The position numbers and the translations under genes are program-made. A stretch of DNA of 64,000 nucleotides from SURF-13 sp041695325 (GTDB taxonomy: Bacteria > Pseudomonadota > Gammaproteobacteria > SURF-13), in assembly GCA_041695325.1 (NCBI GenBank), contig JBGFRC010000050.1:1-64000 (forward strand), read 5' to 3'. Positions 16,459 to 25,624 of this stretch are shown here, one piece after another. The notes under the pieces are model-generated. The model was not told where the DNA came from. It saw nothing but the letters and a program-made list of their open reading frames with translations, and made no database searches. How positions within the stretch are numbered: the stretch's first letter is position 1; every line of letters begins with the position of its first letter.

Positions 16459-17829
16459 ATGGCGGCCGCGATGCAAACCCTGAACCCGCATACCGTGATC
16501 GTCGGCCTGGGCAAGACCGGGCTGTCGGTGGCACGCTTCCTCTCCGCGCGCGGCGTGGCGTTCAGTGTCACCGACAGCCGCGCCGAACCGCCCGGTCTCG
16601 CCCAGCTCAAACGGGAGTTTCCCTCGGCGCCGCTGATGCTGGACGGCTTTGATGCGCGGGCGCTGCAACACGCCGCGAGTATCATCGTCAGCCCCGGCGT
16701 CAGCCTGCGCGAACCGGCGCTGATGCAGGCCGGGGCGCGCGGCGTGGACATCATCGGCGACATCGAGCTGTTCGCCCAACACGCGCGCGCGCCGGTGGTT
16801 GCCATCACCGGTTCCAACGGCAAAAGCACCGTCGCCACCCTGCTGGGCGAAATGGCGCGGCGCGCGGGACGCGACGCGCGCGTGGGCGGCAACCTCGGCA
16901 CGCCGGCGCTGGATTTATTAGGAAAGAAAGAACCCGATCTCTATGTTTTGGAGCTTTCCAGCTTTCAGCTGGAAACCACGTGCTCGCTCAACGCCGCCGC
17001 CGCCACCGTGCTCAACCTCAGCCCCGACCACATGGACCGCTACCGCGACCTCGCCGAATACACGGCGGCCAAGCGGCGCGTGTATCACGGCACGGGCGTG
17101 ATGGTGATCAACCGCGACGACTCCATCGTGGCGGCCATGGCCGAAACAGAACGCAAGATGATCAGCTTCACGCTCCATGAGCCGCAAGGCGATGATTTCG
17201 GCGTGCGCAGCGTGCAGGGCGAGACCTGGCTCGCGCGCGGCAAGGAAAATTTGCTGCGCGCCGGCGCGCTGTGCATCAAGGGCAGTCACAACGTTGCCAA
17301 CGCGCTCGCCGCGCTGGCCCTAGGCGAGGCCATGGGCCTCTCCATGCAGGCCATGCTGGAGACGGTAAAAGACTTCAAGGGACTGCCGCACCGCTCGCAG
17401 TGCGTGGCGGAGCGCGACGGCGTCGCCTGGTACAACGACTCCAAGGGCACCAACGTGGGCGCGACCCAGGCCGCGCTGGCCGGCCTGGGCGCGACGCTTG
17501 GCCGCGGCAAGATCGTGCTGATTGCGGGCGGCGACGGCAAGAACGCCGACTTCTCCCTCCTGCGCGAGGCGGTGCAAAACTACGCGCGCGCCGTGGTGCT
17601 GATCGGCCGCGATGCGCCCATTATTGAACGCGCCTTGCGCCCTGGCGTAGCAACGATTTCCGCCTCGGACATGAAAGAGGCGGTGCACAAGGCGCGCGCC
17701 GCCGCGCAGTCCGGCGACGCCGTGCTGCTGTCGCCGGCCTGTGCCAGCTTCGACATGTACAGCGGTTACGAAGAACGCGGGCGCGTGTTCAGCGCAGCGG
17801 TGCTTGAACTGCTGGAGGGCTCGCGGTGA
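16459..17829 (+). CDS. murD: UDP-MurNAc-L-Ala:D-Glu ligase MurD
   Basis: A 456-residue Mur ligase that adds D-glutamate. An N-terminal Rossmann-like UDP-binding domain has GLGKTGLSVARFL. The central ATP loop is ITGSNGKSTVATLL, followed by GGNLGTPALDLL and ELSSFQLETT. The C-terminal domain has NDSKGTNVGATQAAL and AGGDGKNADF. It follows mraY by one base and overlaps ftsW by 4 bases. Confidence 0.96.
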   Translation: MAAAMQTLNPHTVIVGLGKTGLSVARFLSARGVAFSVTDSRAEPPGLAQLKREFPSAPLMLDGFDARALQHAASIIVSPGVSLREPALMQAGARGVDIIGDIELFAQHARAPVVAITGSNGKSTVATLLGEMARRAGRDARVGGNLGTPALDLLGKKEPDLYVLELSSFQLETTCSLNAAAATVLNLSPDHMDRYRDLAEYTAAKRRVYHGTGVMVINRDDSIVAAMAETERKMISFTLHEPQGDDFGVRSVQGETWLARGKENLLRAGALCIKGSHNVANALAALALGEAMGLSMQAMLETVKDFKGLPHRSQCVAERDGVAWYNDSKGTNVGATQAALAGLGATLGRGKIVLIAGGDGKNADFSLLREAVQNYARAVVLIGRDAPIIERALRPGVATISASDMKEAVHKARAAAQSGDAVLLSPACASFDMYSGYEERGRVFSAAVLELLEGSR

Positions 17830-19076
17830 ACACGCAAGCCACCAAGGCGCAGACGCCCGATTACTGGCTGATCGGCGCGCCGCTGTTGCTGATCGGCCTG
17901 GGCCTGGTGATGGTGGCCTCCGCCTCCATCGCCACCGCTGAACGCGATCCGGGACAGCCGCTCTATTATTTGACTCGCCAGGCGCTGCACCTCGCGGGCG
18001 CCGGCTTACTGGCCTGGGGCGTGTTGCGCACGCGCCTGGTGTATTGGGAGAAGGCCGGGCCGGCGCTGCTGCTGCTCAGTTTCCTGCTGCTCACCCTGGT
18101 GCTGCTGCCGGGGATAGGCAAAGAGGTGAACGGCAGCATGCGCTGGCTGGCGCTGGGCCCGCTCAATCTGCAGCCCTCCGAACCCGCCAAACTGTTCATG
18201 GTGGTGTATCTCGCCGGCTATCTGGTGCGGCACGGCGCCGAGGTGTGCGTGAGCGCCGGATTCCTCAAACCTATGGCGCTGGTCGCGCTGCTCGGCGCTC
18301 TGCTGCTCGCCGAACCGGATTTCGGCGCCGCCGTGGTGCTGGGCGCCACCGTGCTCGGCATGGTGTATCTGGGCGGCGCCAGGCTGTGGCAGTTCGGCTT
18401 GCTGTTGGTGCTTGCCCTGCTGCTGCTCGGCGCGCTCGCGCTCGCCTCGCCTTATCGTCTGGAGCGCCTCACCTCGTTTCTCAATCCCTGGGCCGATCCG
18501 TTCAACAGCGGCTTCCAGCTCACCCAGGCGTTGATCGCCTTCGGGCGCGGCGAGTGGCTGGGGGTGGGCCTGGGCGCGAGCGTGCAGAAATTGTTTTATC
18601 TGCCGGAGGCGCACACCGACTTTCTGTTCGCCGTGCTGGCCGAGGAGCTGGGCCTCGTGGGTACGCTGAGCGTCATCGCGCTCTACGGCGTGATCGTGTG
18701 GCGCGCCTTTGCCTTGGCCGCCACCGCCGCACAGCGCGGCCAACTCTTCGCCATGCACCTGGCGCACGGCATCGGCTTGTGGCTGGGGCTACAGGCGTTC
18801 ATCAGCATGGGCGTGAACATGGGGCTGCTGCCCACCAAGGGGCTCACGCTGCCGCTCATGAGCTACGGCGGCAGCAGCCTGGTGGTGAGCTGCGTCGCCA
18901 TCGCCTTGCTGCTGCGCATCGGCCATGAGCTGGGGCTGCTCGGCATCGCGGGCGCGCACAGGCAGAGAACGGAGCATGTGGCATGGGCGAGTTGCGAAGC
19001 AACGAGCGACCGGCCATGGATGGCCGGGCTGGGGTTTCCAAAAACGGCTAAGCCACGCCAGGGACGGCATCACTGA
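17826..19076 (+). CDS. ftsW: Septal peptidoglycan glycosyltransferase FtsW
   Basis: A 416-residue SEDS polymerase that acts with FtsI on lipid II. It has about ten membrane segments and the family motifs NGSMRWLALGPLNLQPSEPAK (in two halves), EPDFGAAVV and the C-terminal SYGGSSLVVSC. It starts with GTG 17826 overlapping the murD stop. The final roughly 35 residues (from AHRQRT onward, ending GFPKTAKPRQGRHH) do not look like FtsW and are encoded by a hairpin-rich stretch (18991-19068). Confidence 0.95.
   Translation: MNTQATKAQTPDYWLIGAPLLLIGLGLVMVASASIATAERDPGQPLYYLTRQALHLAGAGLLAWGVLRTRLVYWEKAGPALLLLSFLLLTLVLLPGIGKEVNGSMRWLALGPLNLQPSEPAKLFMVVYLAGYLVRHGAEVCVSAGFLKPMALVALLGALLLAEPDFGAAVVLGATVLGMVYLGGARLWQFGLLLVLALLLLGALALASPYRLERLTSFLNPWADPFNSGFQLTQALIAFGRGEWLGVGLGASVQKLFYLPEAHTDFLFAVLAEELGLVGTLSVIALYGVIVWRAFALAATAAQRGQLFAMHLAHGIGLWLGLQAFISMGVNMGLLPTKGLTLPLMSYGGSSLVVSCVAIALLLRIGHELGLLGIAGAHRQRTEHVAWASCEATSDRPWMAGLGFPKTAKPRQGRHH
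18991..19068 (+). repeat. Hairpin-rich tail encoded within the ftsW 3' end
   Basis: Three consecutive small hairpins lie just before the ftsW stop: GTTGC-GAA-GCAAC (18991-19003), CGGCC-ATGGAT-GGCCG (19011-19026) and GCC-AGGGAC-GGC (19057-19068). The last is identical to the core of the first hairpin of the repeat in prmA. It is probably a dispersed element, though only its hairpin motif recurs here. Confidence 0.5.
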
Positions 19077-19079
19077 GGT

Positions 19080-20159
19080 ATGCAAATGAGAGTATTAATT
19101 CTGGCGGGCGGCACCGGCGGGCACGTGTTTCCGGCGCTGGCGGTGGCCGAGGAATTGCGCGCCCGCGGCGCTGAGGTGCTGTGGCTCGGCACCCGGTCCG
19201 GGCTTGAGGCCGAAATCGTGCCGCGCGCTGGCTTTGCGCTGTCGTTCATTTCCATCTCCGGCCTGCGCGGCAAGGGTGTGCTGAGCTGGTTGCTTGCCCC
19301 GTACAAGCTGGCGCTGGCCTTTCTGCAATCGCTCGGCGCTCTCATGCGTTTGCGCCCCATGGCGGTGCTCGGCATGGGCGGCTTTGTCACCGGCCCGGCG
19401 GGATTTTGCGCCTGGCTGCTGGACAAGCCGCTGTTGATCCACGAACAGAACGCCGTCGCCGGGCTCACCAATCGTTTGCTCGCGCCGCTGGCCGATAAAG
19501 TGCTGGAGGCGTTTCCGGGCAGCCTGCCCGCTAAACACCGCCCCGTTCACACCGGCAATCCGGTGCGCGCGGCCATCAGCGCCGTCGCCGAACCCGTGCA
19601 GCGCCTGGCCGGGCGCAGCGGTCCGCTGCGCCTGCTGGTGATCGGCGGCAGCCTGGGGGCGCAGGTGTTCAACGAAATCGTGCCGCAGGCGCTCACCGCC
19701 CTGCCCGCCGCGGAGCGGCCCGAAGTCCGGCATCAGTGCGGCAAGCGCCACCTCGATGCGGCGCAACGGAATTATCGCGCGGCGGGCGTCGAGGCGCGCG
19801 TGGCGCCGTTTATTGACGACATGGCCGAGGCTTACGCCTGGGCCGATCTGGTGTTGTGCCGCGCCGGCGCGCTCACTGTCGCTGAGCTCGCCGCGGCGGG
19901 CATGGCGGCGATACTGGTACCCTATCCCTACGCGGTGGACGATCATCAAACCGCCAACGCGCGTTATCTGAGCAATCAGCGCGCCGCGCTGCTGCTGCCG
20001 CAAAGCGAGTTCAATAAAGAGCGTTTGAAAACCCTGCTGCTGGAATTTGCCCGCGCGCGCGGCAAACTGCTCGTCCTGGCCGAGGCGGCGCGCGCGCGCG
20101 CCGTCACCGGCGCCGCGCAGCGCATCGCCGCACTGTGCCTGGAGGCCGCGCATGGCTGA
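19080..20159 (+). CDS. murG: UDP-GlcNAc:lipid I N-acetylglucosaminyltransferase MurG
   Basis: A 359-residue GT-B enzyme on the inner face of the membrane that converts lipid I to lipid II. It has the N-terminal [40 protein letters not shown], the UDP-GlcNAc site [16 protein letters not shown] and [14 protein letters not shown]. The start is ATG 19080 or 19086 (MRVLILAGG), both just after the ftsW stop. Its end overlaps murC by 8 bases. Confidence 0.96.
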   Translation: MQMRVLILAGGTGGHVFPALAVAEELRARGAEVLWLGTRSGLEAEIVPRAGFALSFISISGLRGKGVLSWLLAPYKLALAFLQSLGALMRLRPMAVLGMGGFVTGPAGFCAWLLDKPLLIHEQNAVAGLTNRLLAPLADKVLEAFPGSLPAKHRPVHTGNPVRAAISAVAEPVQRLAGRSGPLRLLVIGGSLGAQVFNEIVPQALTALPAAERPEVRHQCGKRHLDAAQRNYRAAGVEARVAPFIDDMAEAYAWADLVLCRAGALTVAELAAAGMAAILVPYPYAVDDHQTANARYLSNQRAALLLPQSEFNKERLKTLLLEFARARGKLLVLAEAARARAVTGAAQRIAALCLEAAHG

Positions 20160-21600
20160 GCAGACCTGCACCGGCATGGAGCGCATGCGCCGCATCCATT
20201 TCGTCGGCATCGGCGGCGCGGGCATGGGCGGCATCGCCGAGGTGTTGTGCAACCTCGGCTATCAGGTATCCGGCTCCGACCTGCACGACAACGCCATGAC
20301 GCGCCGCTTGCGCGAAATGGGCGCGACCGTCTACATCGGCCACGACGCCGCGCAGGTCTCCGGCTGCGACGTGGTCGTCATCTCCAGCGCCGTCCAGGGC
20401 GACAACGTCGAGGTCAGCGAGGCGCGCGCGCGCCGCCTCCCCATCGTGCCGCGCGCCGAGATGCTGGCCGAGCTGATGCGTTTTCGCCACGGCATCGCCA
20501 TCGCCGGCACGCACGGCAAGACCACCACCACCAGCTTGACGGCCAGCCTGCTCGCCGAGGGCGGGCTCGACCCCACCTTCGTCATCGGCGGCAAGCTCAA
20601 CAGCGCAGGCGCGCACGCGCGCCTGGGCGGCGGAAAGTATCTGGTGGCCGAGGCCGACGAGAGCGACGCCTCGTTTCTGTATCTGCAACCCATGATCGCG
20701 GTGGTCACCAACATAGACGCCGACCATCTGGAAACCTACGGCGGCGACTTCCACACGCTGCGCCGGACCTTTATCGAGTTCCTGCATCACCTGCCGTTTT
20801 ACGGCCTGGCGGTGTTGTGCCTGGACGACCCGGTGGTGCGCGACATCCTGCCGCAGGTGACGCGCCCGGTGTTGACGTACGGCCTGAGCGCGGAGGCCGA
20901 CATGCGCGCCGAGGACATCCGCCAGCAAGGCGCGCGCAGCGAATTCAAACTGGTGCGGCGCGGCCGCTCGCCGCTCGCCGTCACGCTCAACCTGCCGGGG
21001 CGGCACAACGTGCAGAACGCGCTCGCCGCCATCGCCGTGGCGCAGGAAGCGGGCGTGAGTGACGCCGCCATCCAGCACGGCTTGAGCAATTTTCTCGGCA
21101 TCGGCCGCCGCCTGCAGGTGTACGGCGAGCTCGCCACCGCCGCCGGGCGCGTGCTGCTGATAGACGACTACGGCCATCACCCGCGCGAGATCGCGGCCAG
21201 CGTGCAGGCGATCCGCGCCGGCTGGCCGGGGCGGCGGCTGGTCATCGCGTTTCAGCCGCACCGCTACACGCGCACGCGCGATTTGTTCGAGGACTTCACG
21301 CGCGTGTTGAGCGAGAGCGCCGACCTGTTGCTGCTCACCGAGGTGTACCCCGCGGGCGAGGCGCCAGTCAGCGGCGCCGACGGGCGCGCGCTGGCGCGCG
21401 CCATCCGCGTCCGCGGCAGGATTGATCCGGTGTTCGTTGAACACAGCGTGGAATTGTTCGACGCCCTGCCCGCCCTGCTGCGCGACGGCGACGTGCTGCT
21501 CACGCTGGGCGCGGGCGACATCGGCGCCGTCGCGCCCGCCCTGCGCGAGCGCCTGGCTCAAAATTCAGTGACGCCACTGCGCGGCCGGGGCAAGGCATGA
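20152..21600 (+). CDS. murC: UDP-MurNAc:L-alanine ligase MurC
   Basis: A 482-residue Mur ligase that adds L-Ala to UDP-MurNAc, the first amino-acid addition to the precursor. It has [17 protein letters not shown], the ATP loop [39 protein letters not shown] and the C-terminal [10 protein letters not shown] and [16 protein letters not shown]. The ATG at 20152 ([17 protein letters not shown]) is chosen; upstream in-frame codons lie inside murG. The TGA overlaps the murB ATG. Confidence 0.96.
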   Translation: MAEQTCTGMERMRRIHFVGIGGAGMGGIAEVLCNLGYQVSGSDLHDNAMTRRLREMGATVYIGHDAAQVSGCDVVVISSAVQGDNVEVSEARARRLPIVPRAEMLAELMRFRHGIAIAGTHGKTTTTSLTASLLAEGGLDPTFVIGGKLNSAGAHARLGGGKYLVAEADESDASFLYLQPMIAVVTNIDADHLETYGGDFHTLRRTFIEFLHHLPFYGLAVLCLDDPVVRDILPQVTRPVLTYGLSAEADMRAEDIRQQGARSEFKLVRRGRSPLAVTLNLPGRHNVQNALAAIAVAQEAGVSDAAIQHGLSNFLGIGRRLQVYGELATAAGRVLLIDDYGHHPREIAASVQAIRAGWPGRRLVIAFQPHRYTRTRDLFEDFTRVLSESADLLLLTEVYPAGEAPVSGADGRALARAIRVRGRIDPVFVEHSVELFDALPALLRDGDVLLTLGAGDIGAVAPALRERLAQNSVTPLRGRGKA

Positions 21601-22580
21601 ATGCGGTACGCCAATCTTATAAGAGATTTTCATCATCCCCCTCTCCCGCTTTCGCGGGAGAGGGCTGGGGAGAGGGTTCCTTGACTTCCAAGACGGCGGC
21701 TAAGCTGCGCGGGAAGTTGCGCCATGAGGAACCGATGGCCCGCCACACCACCTGGCGTGTGGGCGGTCCCGCGCAGCATTTTTTTGAACCCGCCGATCTG
21801 GATGATCTGATGCTGTTCCTGCGCCAATTGCCGCCGGACGAACCGCTGCTGTGGCTGGGCCTCGGCAGCAACCTGCTGGTGCGCGACGGCGGCTTTCGCG
21901 GCACGGTGATCGCCACCCATCCCGCGCTGCAAAAGCTGGGGCTGATCGAGCCCGGGGTGATACGCGCCGAGGCGGGCGTGCCCTGCGCCAGGGTGGCGCG
22001 TTTCGCGGCGCAACACCATCTCACCGGCGCGGAATTTCTGGCCGGCATTCCCGGCACCATGGGCGGGGCGCTGGCCATGAACGCGGGCGCGTTCGGCGGC
22101 GAAACCTGGAATGTCGTCACGCGCGTCGAGACGCTGGACCGGAACGGGATGCGGCACACGCGTACTCACGTGGAATATCAAATCGCCTACCGCAGCGTGC
22201 GCGCGCTAGGCGTGTCCGAAGAATGGTTTGTCGCCGGTCATCTCAAACTGCCGGCCGGCGACGGCGCGGCCTCGCAGCAGTACATCAAGCAACTGCTGGA
22301 AAAACGCAACCAGACCCAGCCCACGCAACTGCCCAATGCGGGCTCGGTGTTCCGCAATCCGCCGGGCGATTTCGCCGCGCGCCTGATCGAGGCATGCGGA
22401 CTCAAAGGCGCGCGCATCGGCGCAGCCTGCGTGTCGGAAAAACACGCCAACTTCATCGTCAACGCCGGCGGCGCACGCGCCGCCGACATCGAGGCGCTGA
22501 TGGAAAAAGTCGCGCGCGCCGTGGAGCAGCAGCACGGCGTGCGCCTGATGCGCGAAGTACACATCGTGGGGGAGCCGTGA
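21597..22580 (+). CDS. murB: UDP-N-acetylenolpyruvoylglucosamine reductase MurB, repeat in N-terminus
   Basis: A FAD-dependent reductase that makes UDP-MurNAc. It has [27 protein letters not shown] (FAD contacts), [21 protein letters not shown] and the C-terminal [10 protein letters not shown]. From the ATG at 21597, which overlaps the murC stop as ATGA, the protein is 327 residues. Its residues 13-28 ([16 protein letters not shown]) are a translated palindromic repeat. A TTG at 21681, with GAGAGGG in the repeat as ribosome site, would give 299 residues and a typical N-terminus. The repeat may thus have extended the protein or replaced its initiation site. Confidence 0.92.
   Translation: MNAVRQSYKRFSSSPSPAFAGEGWGEGSLTSKTAAKLRGKLRHEEPMARHTTWRVGGPAQHFFEPADLDDLMLFLRQLPPDEPLLWLGLGSNLLVRDGGFRGTVIATHPALQKLGLIEPGVIRAEAGVPCARVARFAAQHHLTGAEFLAGIPGTMGGALAMNAGAFGGETWNVVTRVETLDRNGMRHTRTHVEYQIAYRSVRALGVSEEWFVAGHLKLPAGDGAASQQYIKQLLEKRNQTQPTQLPNAGSVFRNPPGDFAARLIEACGLKGARIGAACVSEKHANFIVNAGGARAADIEALMEKVARAVEQQHGVRLMREVHIVGEP
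21637..21676 (+). repeat. CCCTCTCCCGC palindromic repeat in the murB 5' end
   Basis: Perfect 11-bp stem CCCTCTCCCGC (21639-21649) with GCGGGAGAGGG (21654-21664) around loop TTTC, followed by CTGGGGAGAGGG. Two close relatives sit upstream of bamC (40057-40160). It is read through in frame in murB. Confidence 0.85.
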
Positions 22581-23533
22581 TGGACGCGCGCGTCTTCGGC
22601 AAGGTGGCGGTGGTCATGGGCGGCCGTTCGGCCGAGCGCGAGGTGTCGCTGAAGAGCGGGCACGCCGTGCTTGAGGCCTTACTCAACAAGGGCGTGGACG
22701 CGCATGCGCTGGACGCCGCAGGCTCAGAGCTGCTGCGCGCGCTGCAACAGGGAAAATTCGACCGCGTGTTCATCGCCCAGCACGGGCGCGGCGGCGAAGA
22801 CGGCGTGCTGCAAGGCGCGCTGGAACTGCTCGGCCTGCCCTACACCGGCAGCGGCGTGGCGGGTTCGGCGCTGGCCATGGACAAGGTGCGCAGTAAATAC
22901 GTGTGGCAGGCGCTGAACCTGTCCACGCCGGAGTTCGCGTTGCTCGACGAGTACAGCGACTTCCCCGCGGTAGTGAAAAAACTCGGCCTGCCGCTGATCG
23001 TGAAGCCGGTGCACGAAGGCTCCACCATCGGTCTCACCAAGGTCACTCAAGCCGGACAACTGCACGGCGCCTGGGAATCGGCGCGCCGTTACGACGCCGA
23101 CGTCATCGCCGAGCGCTGCATCGCGGGCCCGGAATACACCGTCTCGATACTGGGCGAGGAGGCGCTGCCGCTGATCCGCATCGAGGCCGCGGACGGTTTG
23201 TACGACTACCAGGCCAAATACATTGCCGATGACACGCGCTATTTCTGTCCCTGCGGCTTGGAACAGAAACGCGAGCGGGAGTTGCAGCAGCTCGCGCTCG
23301 ACGCCTTCCGCGCGCTCGGCTGCAGCGGCTGGGGTCGGGTGGATATCCTGTGCGACGTGCAAGGCAAGCCGTGGCTGCTGGAAGCCAACACCGTGCCCGG
23401 CATGACCGGCCACAGCCTGGTGCCGATGGCGGCGCGCGCCGCCGGAATCAGCTTTGACGACCTGGTGTGGCGCATCCTGCTCACCAGTCTGCGCGCCGCC
23501 CCCTTTACTGCGCGGGAGGCCGGTCATGGCTGA
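22580..23533 (+). CDS. ddl: D-alanine--D-alanine ligase
   Basis: A 317-residue ATP-grasp ligase supplying D-Ala-D-Ala to MurF. It has VVMGGRSAEREVSLKSG, AQHGRGGEDGVLQGALELLG (HGxxGEDG), the ATP-grasp lysine region LIVKPVHEGSTIG, GWGRVDILCD and the metal-binding EANTVPGMTGHSLVP. The ATG at 22580 shares its A with the murB TGA (TGATG). Its 3' end overlaps ftsQ by 8 bases. Confidence 0.96.
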   Translation: MDARVFGKVAVVMGGRSAEREVSLKSGHAVLEALLNKGVDAHALDAAGSELLRALQQGKFDRVFIAQHGRGGEDGVLQGALELLGLPYTGSGVAGSALAMDKVRSKYVWQALNLSTPEFALLDEYSDFPAVVKKLGLPLIVKPVHEGSTIGLTKVTQAGQLHGAWESARRYDADVIAERCIAGPEYTVSILGEEALPLIRIEAADGLYDYQAKYIADDTRYFCPCGLEQKRERELQQLALDAFRALGCSGWGRVDILCDVQGKPWLLEANTVPGMTGHSLVPMAARAAGISFDDLVWRILLTSLRAAPFTAREAGHG

Positions 23534-24341
23534 CCGTATGCAGCGCCTGCGCCGCAACGCGGAGCATGCGCCGATCTTCACGCCAGCCCTCCCGGGGCGC
23601 GGCGCGGCGCCGCCTTTGCGCATATCCGCCGCGCGCCCCGTCACTCCGGTTACCGGCGCCTCAACCCGGCGCGCGCTGCGGCTCGTGTTCTCCGTTCTGC
23701 TCGCGGCATCGCTTGCCACGGGCGCATGGCTGCTCACCCGCCCCGGCGCCCTGCCCATCCGCTCGGTGCGTATCGAGGGCGAGTTCGCGCGCGTCACGCG
23801 CGACGAGTTGCAGCAGGCCATCGCCGAGGCGGCGAGCGGCGACCTGTTCAGCGTGGACATGGGCGCGATCCAGCGCGCAGCGCTTGCCCTGCCCTGGGTG
23901 CACCACGTCACCGTGCGGCGCGTGTGGCCGGACGGCCTGCGCGTCTCCGTCACCGAACAGCGCGCCGCCGCGATCTGGAATACGCGCGGCCTGCTCAACG
24001 AAGACGGCGTGGCGTTTTATCCCGATCAGGCGAGCCTGCCCGCGCTGGCGGAGCTTACAGGGCCTCCCGGCAGCGAACGTTTGTTGCTCGGCCACCTGCG
24101 CGCGGTGCAGAAGATGCTGGCCCCGCTCAAATTGGAGGTGACGCGGCTCACCCTGGACGAGCGGCGCGCCTTGAGCGCCGCGCTTGACAACGGCACGGAG
24201 CTGATTCTGGGGCGCGATGAAATTTACGCGCGCGTCACGCGCTTTACGCGCATGTACCCGCTGCTCGCAGGGCGCGGCGCGATGCAGCGCGCGGATTTGC
24301 GCTACAGCAATGGGCTGGCCGTGCGCTGGGCGACGGAATGA
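23526..24341 (+). CDS. ftsQ: Cell division protein FtsQ
   Basis: A 271-residue bitopic protein of the FtsQLB complex. A 55-residue cytoplasmic tail, rich in Arg/Pro, is followed by a transmembrane helix (LRLVFSVLLAASLATGAWLL), a POTRA domain (PIRSVRIEGEFARVTRDELQ) and a beta domain (LPWVHHVTVRRVWPDGLRVS, then EQRAAAIWN and LNEDGVAFYPD). The ATG at 23526 lies inside the ddl end. It overlaps ftsA's upstream ATG by 4 bases. Confidence 0.93.
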   Translation: MADRMQRLRRNAEHAPIFTPALPGRGAAPPLRISAARPVTPVTGASTRRALRLVFSVLLAASLATGAWLLTRPGALPIRSVRIEGEFARVTRDELQQAIAEAASGDLFSVDMGAIQRAALALPWVHHVTVRRVWPDGLRVSVTEQRAAAIWNTRGLLNEDGVAFYPDQASLPALAELTGPPGSERLLLGHLRAVQKMLAPLKLEVTRLTLDERRALSAALDNGTELILGRDEIYARVTRFTRMYPLLAGRGAMQRADLRYSNGLAVRWATE

Positions 24342-24364
24342 AGCAACTGACGGGGAAAACCAGG

Positions 24365-25597
24365 ATGTCCAAGAAAACGGAAAAAAACCTGATCGTCGGT
24401 CTCGACATCGGCACCTCCAAGGTGGCCGCCATCGTGGGCGAAATCACCGAGGAGGGCCGGCTCGAAATCATCGGCATCGGCTCGCACCGCTCGCGTGGAC
24501 TGAAAAAGGGCGTGGTGGTCAACATCGAGTCCACCGTGCAGTCCATCCAGCGGGCGGTGGAAGAAGCGGAGTTGATGGCCGGCTGCCAGATCCACTCGGT
24601 GTACACCGGCATCGCCGGCTCACACATCAAGAGCCTCAACTCGCACGGCATCGTCGCCATCAGCACCAAGGAGGTCACCGCCGGCGACATGGAGCGGGTG
24701 GTGGACGCGGCGCGCGCGGTGGCCATTCCCGCCGACCAGAAAATCCTGCACGTGCTGCCGCAGGAATTCATCATAGACAACCAGGAAGGCATCCGCGACC
24801 CGATCGGCATGTCCGGCGTGCGCCTGGAGGCCAAGGTACACCTCGTCACCGGCGCGGTGAGCGCGGCGCAAAACATCGTCAAGTGCGTGCGCCGCTGCGG
24901 CCTGGAGGTGGACGAGATCATACTGGAGCAGCTCGCCTCCAGCTACGCCGTGCTTACCGAGGATGAAAAGGATTTGGGGGTGTGCCTGGTGGACATCGGC
25001 GGCGGCACCACCGACATCGCGGTGTTCACCGGCGGCGCCATCCGCCACACCGCGGTCATCCCCATCGCGGGCGACCAGGTCACCAATGACATCGCGGTCG
25101 CGCTGCGTACACCCACCCAGTACGCCGACGAGATCAAGATCAAATACGCCTGCGCCCTCACCCAGCTCGCGCAGGCCGATGAATCCATCGAGGTGCCGAG
25201 CGTGGGCGACCGCCCGGCGCGCCGCCTGGCGCGCCAGACCCTGGCCGAAGTGGTGGAACCGCGCCTGGAGGAACTGCTCACGCTGGTGCAGACCGAACTC
25301 CGGCGCAGCGGCTTCGAGGACCTGGTCGCGGCGGGCATGGTGCTCACCGGCGGCACAGCAAAAATCGAGGGCATCATTGATCTGGCCGAGGAAATCTTTC
25401 ACATGCCGGTGCGGCTTGGGCTGCCGCAACACGTCAGCGGTCTCGCCGACGTGGTGCGCAATCCGATCTACGCCACCGGCGTGGGCTTGCTGTTGTACGG
25501 ACAAAAACACCGCCATGCGCGCCCCGCCTATGGACGCGGCGTGAGCGTCAAGGGCGTGTGGGGACGCATGAAGAGCTGGTTTCAGGGGAATTTTTAA
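24365..25597 (+). CDS. ftsA: Cell division protein FtsA
   Basis: An actin-like ATPase that tethers FtsZ to the membrane. From ATG 24365 it is 410 residues and begins MSKKTEKNLIVGLDIGTSKV, the usual family start, with GGGGA upstream. An in-frame ATG at 24338 overlapping the ftsQ stop (ATGA) would add nine residues and cannot be excluded. It has the phosphate loops LDIGTSKVAAIVGE and LVDIGGGTTDIAVF, TGGTAKIEGI, and a C-terminal amphipathic membrane helix (GVWGRMKSWFQGNF). Confidence 0.95.
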   Translation: MSKKTEKNLIVGLDIGTSKVAAIVGEITEEGRLEIIGIGSHRSRGLKKGVVVNIESTVQSIQRAVEEAELMAGCQIHSVYTGIAGSHIKSLNSHGIVAISTKEVTAGDMERVVDAARAVAIPADQKILHVLPQEFIIDNQEGIRDPIGMSGVRLEAKVHLVTGAVSAAQNIVKCVRRCGLEVDEIILEQLASSYAVLTEDEKDLGVCLVDIGGGTTDIAVFTGGAIRHTAVIPIAGDQVTNDIAVALRTPTQYADEIKIKYACALTQLAQADESIEVPSVGDRPARRLARQTLAEVVEPRLEELLTLVQTELRRSGFEDLVAAGMVLTGGTAKIEGIIDLAEEIFHMPVRLGLPQHVSGLADVVRNPIYATGVGLLLYGQKHRHARPAYGRGVSVKGVWGRMKSWFQGNF

Positions 25598-25610
25598 TTT
25601 TAAAATTAAA
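25593..25610. promoter_or_regulatory. AT-only perfect palindrome before ftsZ
   Basis: TTTAATTTTAAAATTAAA is an 18-base perfect palindrome in otherwise GC-rich sequence. It covers the ftsA stop and ends just before the ftsZ ribosome site GAGGAG. It could be an operator or could melt readily to free the ribosome site. Function unknown. Confidence 0.4.
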
Positions 25611-25624
25611 GAGGAGATCATCAC

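Noticed and set aside
15222..16901. 559-codon minus-strand open frame across murF-mraY-murD
   Set aside because: It spans several real plus-strand genes, with His/Gln-rich translation and no family resemblance.
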